From contig NC_090322.1 in the NCBI RefSeq assembly GCF_040869045.1, positions 177,582,672 through 177,646,671 on the forward strand: 64,000 nt of DNA, given 5' to 3'. Every line of letters starts with the position of its first letter. Position 1 is the stretch's first letter. Both the position numbers and the translations under genes were made by a program. A model generated the notes under the pieces. It worked only from the letters and a program-made list of their open reading frames with translations. It made no database searches and was not told the origin of the DNA. This document shows positions 56,994 through 64,000 of this stretch, piece by piece. The DNA comes from Eurosta solidaginis (Eukaryota > Arthropoda > Insecta > Diptera > Tephritidae).

Positions 56994-58564
56994 AAACAAG
57001 TAAGGAAGGTTAAGTTCGGGTGTAACCGAACATTACATACTCAGTTGAGAGCTATGGTGACAACATAAGGGAAAATAACCATGTAAGAAAATGAACCGAG
57101 GGAAACCCTGGAATGTGTTTGTATAACATGTGTATCAAATGAAAGGCATTAAAGAGTATTTTGTGAGTATAGTTCTATAGGTGGACGCCAGTTAGGGATA
57201 TCGCCATAAAGGTGGATCAGGGTTGACTCCAGAATTTGTTTGTACGATGTGGGTATCAAATGAAAGATGTTAATGAGTATTTTAAAAGGGAGTAATCCCT
57301 AGTTCCATAAGTGGACGCCGTTTCGAGATATCTCCATAAAGGTGGACCACGGGTGACCCTAGAATTTGTTTGTACAATATGGGTATTAAAAAAAAAGGTG
57401 CTAATGAGTATTTTAAAAGGGAGTGATCCTTAGTTCCATAGGTGGACGCCGTGTCGAGATATCGCCATAAGGGTGGACCAGGAGTGACCCTAAAATTTGT
57501 TTGTACGATATGGGTATCAAATTAAAGGTATGGACACCTTTTTGAGTTATCGCAATAAAGGTGGACCAGGGGTGACTCTAGACTTTGTTTGTACGATATG
57601 GGTATCAAATGAAAGGTGTTAATCAGTATTTTTAAAAGGGAGTGGGTCTTCGTTCTATAGGTTTGTACGATATGGGTATCAAATGAAAGGTGTTAATGAG
57701 TATTTTAAAAGGGCGTGGGGCCTAGTTCTATAGGTGGTCGCCTTTTCGAGATATCGCCATAAAGGTGGACCAGGGGTGACTCTAGAATGTGTTTGTACGA
57801 TATTGGTATCAAATTAAAGGTATTAATGAGAGTTTTAAAAGGGAGTGGTGGTAGTTGTATATGTGAAGGCGTTTTCCAGATACCGACCAAAATGTGGACC
57901 ATGGTGACCCAGAACATCATCTGTTGGATACCGCTAATTTATTTATATATGTATTACCTGCCAAGATTTCAAGGGTTTTTTATTTTGCCCTGCAGAAGAA
58001 GAAAATGAAAAATTCTACTTAATATGGTAGGTGTCACAACCATTTTACAAAGTTTTTTCTAAAGTTATATTTCGCGTCAATAAACCAATCCAATTACCAT
58101 TTTTCATCCCTTTTTTCGTATTTGGTATGAATTATGGCATTTTTTTCATTTTTCGTAATTTTCGATATGGAAAGAGTGGGCGTGGTCATAGTCGGATTTC
58201 GTTAATTTTTTATACCAAGATAAAGTGCGTTCAGATAAGTACGTGAACTAAGTTCAGTAAACATATGTCGATTTTTGCTCTAGTTATCGTGTTAACGGCC
58301 ATGCGGAAGGACAGACGGACGACTGTGTATAAAAACTGGGCGTGGCTTCAACCGATTTCGCCCATTTTCACAGAAAACAGTTAGCGTCATAAAATCTATG
58401 CCCCTACCAAATTTCAAAAGGATTGGTAAATTTTTGTTCGACTTATGGCATTAAAAGTATCCTAGACATATCAAGAAGAATTTCCGAGCTCTAGGCCACA
58501 CATATATATTAATAATAAAAATGCAATTAATTATACCATATATGTTGTATTTATTGATTTTGTC

Positions 58565-58597
58565 GATATTTCGATTTCAATTAGAAATCACCTTCAG
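58565..58597 (-). ncRNA. Hammerhead-ribozyme-like motif in the Penelope 3' region
   Basis: The minus strand reads CUGAAGG-U, a perfect 6-bp stem GAUUUC / GAAAUC with loop UAAUU, then GAAA and UAUC. This follows the order CUGANGA - stem II - GAAA - two-base-pair stem III - UH known from hammerheads in Penelope-like elements. The stem III equivalent is A-U/U-A, closed by UC. One core position differs (A9 is G), which would be expected to weaken cleavage. The stem I partner is not evident nearby. Confidence 0.5.
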
Positions 58598-58830
58598 GGC
58601 TGTAAAAAATAAATTTTTCTATGTATAAAAACCACAAATGCACAAACATAATCTAACACTTACAATTGTGAATGCACCTTGTCAACTAATTTAAAATTTC
58701 AGTGCAGAACATAGAATATCATAAACAGAAAACAAAGATGTATACAAATAATAAACAGTAATAATAAACAAAATATCTGCTAACAACAACGTATATATTA
58801 ACTTGTTGGACACCCTCAGCATTATTGTTG

Positions 58831-60360
58831 CTAACTTCTCTTCATTACCAAATGTCTGTATGCGTGAGCGACGTTTTCGGTGTCGCTCTTAAAATTCATG
58901 CGTATGTTATTAGGTGTATTGATAATATGTAGCATTGCGAGAGTGTACCGCTTGGAATATTGTTTTTCTTCTTGCATTATTGTAACATTCTCTAAGTCCG
59001 GAGAGTGTCCCGTGGTCTTGCAATGTTGCGATGAAGCCGTTCTGTTGTCGTTAGAGTGGTCGCGATTTTTGATGTTCGATTTGTGAGCGGAAATCCTTGT
59101 CTTTAGTTTTGATTTAGTAGTACCCACATATACTTTATTGCATACGTGGGACCCGTCGCCATTACATTTAATTTTGTATATTACGTTGGATTTCTCGTAT
59201 TTTTCGATTTTGCTTTTTGTATTGCTGTATATTTGTTGTAGGGTATTTTTATATTGTAAATCGATTTGAAATTTTTCTTTGTCATACATGTTTGAATGTT
59301 TTATTCGGTTAGACAAACAAGGTACAAATACGGCAGTCTTATATATTTTGTTTATGTTTTGTTCTTTATTTTTATTCGTAGCGTAAAATTGGTGAATATA
59401 ACCATTAATAAGGTGGATCGGAAACTCGTTGTTTTGAAGTATTTTTTTGATTATTCTTATATTTTTCGGGTGATATATTCTATTGCTGATAGAGAGAACT
59501 CGCCTGATAAAATTTTTGGCAGTGTTTATTATTATACTCCTATCATGTTTCGAGTTAAAATTTATTAACCTCCCGGAAGCCGTAGGCTTTTTATACCAGT
59601 CAAAAGTTAGGTGGTTGTTATTTCTTATTACTACCGTGTCCATTATTTTCCATATCAGATGTGAATTTTATTGAGTTAATGAGTTCAAGAGGCCCAGTAT
59701 TTCTTCAACGGAATCGGTTTTCACAATAGCAAATAAATCGTCAACGTACTTTGTGAGCAGACGAGATTTGTGCCGTGATTCTTCCTCAAATTTCAATAGT
59801 AATTCCTCCATTACTATATCGGCTATTACCGGTGATGCTGGTGATCCCATAGGCATACCCGATCGTTGTTCATAAACTTTGTTGTTGAACTTAAAGTATC
59901 TGTTATCTTTTATACAGAAGCGTAAAACACTTAAAAATAGCTCTTGGTTAAGGGATGTGTGGGGTTTTATTTGGTCCCATTTGGACGATATGATCTCTAG
60001 GGCATGATCTACTGGGATACTAGGAAACAGGGACATAACATCAAACGATACCACACTCTCATCATTATAAATATATGTATTTTTAATCTTATTCTTGAAC
60101 TCAATCGTGTTTTGAACATTGAACTTGGACTTTTTAGTGATATTTTTTAGGACATTAGCAACGTATTTACACAAATTATACGACGGAGAATTAATGGACG
60201 AACATATAGGTCTAAGTGGAGTTCCTTCTTTGTGGATCTTTGGTAGTCCATACAATCTGGGCGCATTGGCCGTTCTGCTCATTAGTTTATCTTTTTCTTT
60301 TTCATCTATCATTTGGTTTTTAAACAGTTTTTCTACGATCTCGTTATTCCTATCTTGCAA
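58831..60360 (-). pseudogene. Penelope RT and GIY-YIG endonuclease, broken once
   Basis: RT part (59668-60360): APRLYGLPKIHKEGTPLRPI, SSINSPSYNLCKYVANVL, VVSFDVMSLFPSIPVDHAL, RSGMPMGSPASPVIADIVME and LLTKYVDDLFAIV, with YVDD as the catalytic pair. The frame ends at TAA near 59668. IKFTSDMENN in the next frame and a short deletion follow before DTVVIRNNNHLTFDWYKKP (58831-59643). That part carries the GIY-YIG domain: NVIYKIKC, KVYVGTTKSKLKTRISAHKS and a CCHH-like linker (C, C, H...H). The N-terminal region is lost. Penelope elements use this RT plus GIY-YIG combination for target-primed insertion. Confidence 0.93.
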
Positions 60361-61205
60361 TTTATTAGTGGGATCACGTTTTTTTTTGCATTTTTATTAT
60401 TAATATATATGTGTGGCCTAGAGCTCGGAAATTCTTCTTGATATAACTTTTGAAAGGCCGAAAATAAAAATAAAAACAACATCAAGTATCCCAGACAAAT
60501 TAAATGAAAAAGGGCGGAGCCACGCCCATTTTGAAAATTTCTTTTATTTTTGTATTTTGTTGCACCATATCATTACTGGAGTTGAATTTTGACATAATTT
60601 ACTTATATACTGTAAAGATATTAAATTTTTTGTTAAAATTTTACTTAAAAAAAAATTTTTTTTTAAAAGTGGGCGTGGTCCTTCTCCGATTTTGCTAATT
60701 TTTATTAAGCGTACATATAGTAATAGAAGTAACGTTCCTGCCAAATTTCATCATGATATCTTCAACGACTGCCAAATTACAGCTTGCAAAAATTTTAAAT
60801 TACCTTCTTTTAAAATAGGCGGTGCCACGCCCATTGTCCAAAATTTTACTAATTTTCTATTCTGCGTCATAAGTTCAACTCACCTACCAAATTTCATCGC
60901 TTTATCTGTCTTTGGTAATGAATTATTGCACTTTTTCGGGTTTTCGAAATTTTCGATATCGAAAAAGTGGGCGTGGTTATAGTCCGATATCGTTCATTTT
61001 AAATAGCGATCTGAGGTGAGTGCTCAGGAACCTACATATTAACGGACGGACAGACGGACATGGCTCAATCAATTTGTTTTTCGATCCTGATGATTTTGAT
61101 ATATGGAAGTCTATATCTATCTCGATTCCTTTATACCTGTACAACCAACCGTTATCCAATCAAACTTAATATACTCTGTGAGCTCTGCTCAACTGAGTAT
61201 AAAAA

Positions 61206-61545
61206 ATAAAGTAAGATAAGATAAAATAAAATAAAATATAATAGAAAATAAAATAAAATAAAATAAAGTAAAAAAAAAAATGAAATAGAATAAAATAGAA
61301 TAAAATAAAATAAAACAGAATAAAATAGATCAAGATATAATAAAATAAAATAAAGTAAAAAAAATTTAATGAAATATACTAAAATAAAATAAAATAAAAT
61401 AAAATAAAATAAAATAGATCAAAATATAACAAAATAAAATAAAATAAAATAAAACAAAATAAAATATAATAAAATAAAATAGAATTAAATAGGACAAAAT
61501 AAAATAAAATAGATTGAAATAAAATAAAATATAATAAAACCAACT
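61206..61545. repeat. (AAAAT)n microsatellite array
   Basis: About 340 bp of AAAATAAAAT with AGAAT, GATCA and ACAAA variants, directly right of the mini-me-like element. Confidence 0.95.
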
Positions 61546-61800
61546 AAACTTTATTTTAAGAATTCATGAGCTTAAAACCGGCTTATAATAATTGAATGTT
61601 CAGCCAGTATTGACGGAAGAGAAGAAAAGTTGAACTATCTCTCTAAATTTGCATCATGGATGCAGTTTTTTTTAAATGCGTTACTCCGCACACACTGTTA
61701 CTTTTTAGAAGGGCAGGAAAAGGGAAATATTGTAGTACCGTTTACCAAAAAGGCACTAAAATTAAAAAAAAAGTATATACATATTAGAAACTAATAATAT

Positions 61801-62010
61801 TGTAACGAACTTTACGGAAATCCTGGTTATTATACACATTCTGCTAACATTCGAGTCGCTGAATTGTCGAATAAATAACTGCAATATTCAGTATTGCAAA
61901 ATGGTGTTTATTATGTTACCTTGGGATTAGTACAATAATACTTCACAATTATACTTTACTTCACATCTAATACCGTGTTTAAATCAGATGCATTTTTACT
62001 GAGAAGCTTT
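61801..62010 (-). mobile_element. LTR fragment of the SAP-Gag element family
   Basis: It starts TGTAACGAACTTTACGG, then CGAGTCGCTGAATTGTCGAATAAATAAC and GCAAAATGGTGTTTATTA, parallel to the R-U5 half of the LTR at 2157. It is cut off after CCGTGTTTAAATCAGATGC. Right after it a short SINE-like scrap (ATACTCGGAGTGTTTACC) occurs. Confidence 0.65.
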
Positions 62011-62039
62011 TCAACACAAAAATATACTCGGAGTGTTTA

Positions 62040-62470
62040 CCAAATCACTGCACCCCAGCGGGTTACGGGATTGCAATAGAACCGCGGCATGTACGCCTGT
62101 CTTAAGAAGTGACTAAAATACCTAAGTTCAAGGAGTTGTGTAGAGCAACCCTTTTAAGGGGTGATCAGCGCGATTTATAGCTTATACAACCCAATTGTCA
62201 ACCACACCTACCCGTGGTGAATCCTGTGTCTTTAGCAGGCGAGGCTGTGGTGACACCAAGTTCCTCATGGATTGAGGGAATGGGGCGGGATGGCCTATAT
62301 GGTATAATGTGGTCATATTAAATTGTTCCCGAGATAGTCGGGATTGTACCTAAATGGTGCTTGTTACCTGAACGTACCGGATCTATATCTGGCAGAGGAC
62401 CACCAACATTGATAACACTCCCCAAACCCTTCGGGGGTATCTTTAACGCTACAACAACAACCAAACCGCT
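62040..62470 (+). mobile_element. LINE 3' terminal fragment with ACA tail
   Basis: AACCCTTTTAAGGGGTGATC, CCCGTGGTGAATCCTGTG, CGAGATAGTCGGG, CCCAAACCCTTCGGGGG and a terminal CTACAACAACAACC resemble the 3' end of I/Jockey-type LINEs with (ACA)n tails. No frame; the class is inferred from the tail. Confidence 0.5.
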
Positions 62471-63057
62471 GCCGATGGCAACGGCGCTTAGAAAGCAGGC
62501 AGATCACGCTGCTATCACACATCGTCGTCCTACCGAAATCATTGGGCTTATTAATTTTCATTTAATTTTGTGGTTTGAGTTCAGATGGACCAGTGGCAAG
62601 TGGTGTCCCGCTTACTACATGTTCTTTCTGGAGTAAGTCGAATCTGTGGAGTATTTATCATAGGTCGAGATCCATCCTACTCGGATTCACATCATTGAAA
62701 CTCAATGGTTCTTCACGCAATTATATCAGCTGCCAATTTTTTTTTGCGGTATCACACGGAGCCTAACGCACAGTATAATTACATAAATGGGCTTCACCTA
62801 CGAGAATTGGTACCACACATCTTAACTTCACCTATTGCTATCGCGCTCGAAATAGCTAAAATTTCAAGTCTTAAGCTCATGGGCCATTTGCAAGGAAGTC
62901 ACCTACATAAAACAAAATTGGTTCTGATTTATTTGAAAAGCAGTTAATCGGTGGAAAAATTAAAGAGTGTTCTATAAATTAACAAAGCATTATGTATGCC
63001 TGCATTGAATTCGAATAGTAAGAAAACATACATAAATACTCATACAGCAGTTGTATA
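62471..63057. other. Intronic sequence, no feature seen
   Basis: No repeat or conserved frame recognised before the LTR at 63058. Confidence 0.4.
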
Positions 63058-63410
63058 AGTTAAGGCAACCGCTTACCAAGTTGACCCTTACCAACGGCCT
63101 GCACGCGCAACTTCATTAATTGCTTCATCATCGATTTATTTGTAACAAACAACAGTCAGCAATAAGCACAGTAAACAACAGTCAGCAACGATCGCAGTAA
63201 ACAACAATCAGCAATAGTTCGATTTTGGGCAATAACAAGAAATAGGGCACACATGCAAATGCAACGTGACGTATGGCCAATGATAGGTGTAATTTTAAGT
63301 TAAGACATTCATTGTAATTATTCTTAAGTTGAATCACAACCAATAAATATGAAAGCGGACACAAGTCCGCTGCCTTTTTAAAAATATAAAACGTACTATA
63401 AAACGTTAAT
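63058..63410 (+). mobile_element. LTR of a gypsy/errantivirus-type element
   Basis: It begins AGTTAAGG and ends ACGTTAAT, the AGT...AAT style of gypsy-group LTRs, directly before a Lys-type primer binding site. Three imperfect about 32-bp repeats (AACAGTCAGCAA, 63147-63215) lie in U3. AATAAA is at 63343, followed by the hairpin GCGGAC-ACAA-GTCCGC. The start is a best estimate, because the other LTR is outside the window. Confidence 0.6.
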
Positions 63411-64000
63411 TGGCGCCCAACTAAGGGGCCGGTGTTATTGTGTTCGATAAAATAAGTATTCGGTCGAATAGTATTTGGCAAAAAGTGCCAACGCGAAAAA
63501 ACGAGTTTCGTGAATATCGAGGCAAAAGCCAGCCCCAAAGAACCCAGCGTTGGATTCCTGTAGGAAGAACGCACGTCTCCAATAGTGCGATTTGGCGATA
63601 CCAGAGTAGCGGCAGCAAAAAGGAGCAATATCCCACCGCCAGGAGGCGCTTACCGTAAGATTAGTTTAGGTAATATAAAATTTTTTTTTTCTAAAGTGAA
63701 ATTATATCGAAGTGATTGAAAAAAAATAAAGGAAAGAAATTACATATATCGAAAGTATACCAAAATATTAAAGTGAAAAAAATTATAAATTATTGATGCA
63801 AAATAAATCATATCGAAATTATATCAGAATATCTTAGCGATAGCGAAAAAAAAAATAATAAAAATAAAATATTTATTATTGAGAGAAAAGAAATTAGGAC
63901 AGACATAAGAAATTTTGAAAAAAAAAAACAAAATCCAAAAGAAAGAATAAGAATCATAAGGATTTACCACAAAATTCTTTTAGGAAACTAAATATTGCTT
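63411..64000 (+). mobile_element. Primer binding site and untranslated leader of the errantivirus-type element (runs off the window)
   Basis: TGGCGCCCAAC at 63411-63421 is the Lys-tRNA-type primer binding site used by gypsy-group elements. The leader is mixed-composition to 63660, with a possible splice donor TTACC|GTAAGA near 63654, and then strongly A-rich with repeated TATCGAAATTATATC-like words. No gag frame starts before 64000. Confidence 0.65.

Larger units (their letters stand above)
58469..60483 (-). mobile_element. Penelope-like retroelement, 5'-truncated, with 58-bp perfect inverted ends
   Basis: The left end (58469-58526) is the exact reverse complement of 60386-60443, 58 bp starting TATCAAGAAGAATTTCCG. 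AAGTATCC[T/C]AGACA flanks the insertion (58455-58468 and 60484-60497), a 14-bp target-site duplication with one mismatch. About 40 bp lie outside the inverted repeat on the element's 5' side. The coding part is described separately. The host sequence reads through once the insert is removed. Confidence 0.9.
56994..61206. mobile_element. Long mini-me/DINE-1-like element, copy 5, with internal tandem repeats, split by Penelope
   Basis: It starts AAACAAGTAAGGAAGG and TTCGGGTGTAACCGAAC. From 57115 to 57930 there are about seven units of roughly 90-130 bp (GTTTGTACGATATGGGTATC, GGTGTTAATGAGTATTTTAA, TAGGTGGACGCC, CGCCATAAAGGTGGACCAG). The right part has GGCGGTGCCACGCCCATTGT, GGGCGTGGTTATAGTCCGAT and ACGGACAGACGGACATGGCT. 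It ends AACTGAGTATAAAAAATA. Net length is about 2.2 kb. No protein frame of its own. Confidence 0.78.

Noticed and set aside
63421..63658. Plus/minus 71-148 codon frames in the errantivirus-type leader as gag
   Set aside because: The frames lie in the leader directly after the primer site, lack Gag motifs and overlap a possible splice donor.

Overview
The window looks like a piece of a large, repeat-rich dipteran genome, most likely a tephritid fruit fly (this placement is inference from repeat style and receptor similarity; no marker gene fixes the species). It is AT-rich. Apart from two exons, every coding signature I can recognise is a transposable-element relic.

Host gene: two exons on the minus strand belong to one class A GPCR, a cholecystokinin-like (sulfakinin) receptor. 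The exon at 55810-56010 carries the end of TM3 with an ERY motif, and TM4. The exon at 8585-9103 carries extracellular loop 2, TM5 and the start of a long Ser/Thr- and Gln-rich third intracellular loop. They join in phase 1 through a GTGAGT donor and a CACAG acceptor, so the sequence between them (9104-55809) reads as a single intron of about 46.7 kb. Upstream exons (N-terminus, TM1-2) must lie beyond 64000 and downstream exons (TM6-7) left of base 1. The whole window is therefore intron plus 720 bp of coding sequence.

Layout: 1-2740 is a minus-strand SAP/Gag-protease LTR element joined to the 5' part of a LINE ORF that carries a 2A-like motif. 2756-4694 is a tandem array of four 453-bp units with tRNA-like Pol III boxes. 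4695-8584 holds a Helentron-like tail, a degenerate GATAAC array and a solo LTR. 9260-13674 is a mini-me/DINE-1-like element split by an RTE LINE and a tRNA-derived SINE. 13985-18339 holds LINE relics, a second mini-me-like copy and a solo LTR. 19080-22735 holds another GATAAC array and a three-copy tandem repeat hit by a SINE. 22882-26788 holds a hAT relic and a Harbinger element that contains two further insertions. 27645-36245 holds a scrambled LTR, LINE relics, SINEs and a degenerate CCGAAA array with a recent 356-bp duplication. 37140-38790 holds another mini-me-like copy and GATAAC array. 40566-45348 is a recent 2.39-kb tandem duplication. 45537-49707 holds hairpins, MITEs, a TTCTGAA array and a small Harbinger element with MADF and transposase remnants. 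51600-54960 holds LINE relics. 56492-61206 holds a SINE and a long mini-me-like element split by a Penelope element with 58-bp perfect inverted ends and a hammerhead-like motif. The right edge (63058-64000) is the LTR and leader of a gypsy/errantivirus-type element.

Insertion order can be read at several sites from target-site duplications: RTE into the mini-me-like copy at 9260, Penelope into the copy at 56994, a hAT MITE and a second Helentron-like repeat into the Harbinger, and SINEs into older repeats. No CRISPR, operon or bacterial feature is present, and no intact canonical tRNA or rRNA gene was seen.
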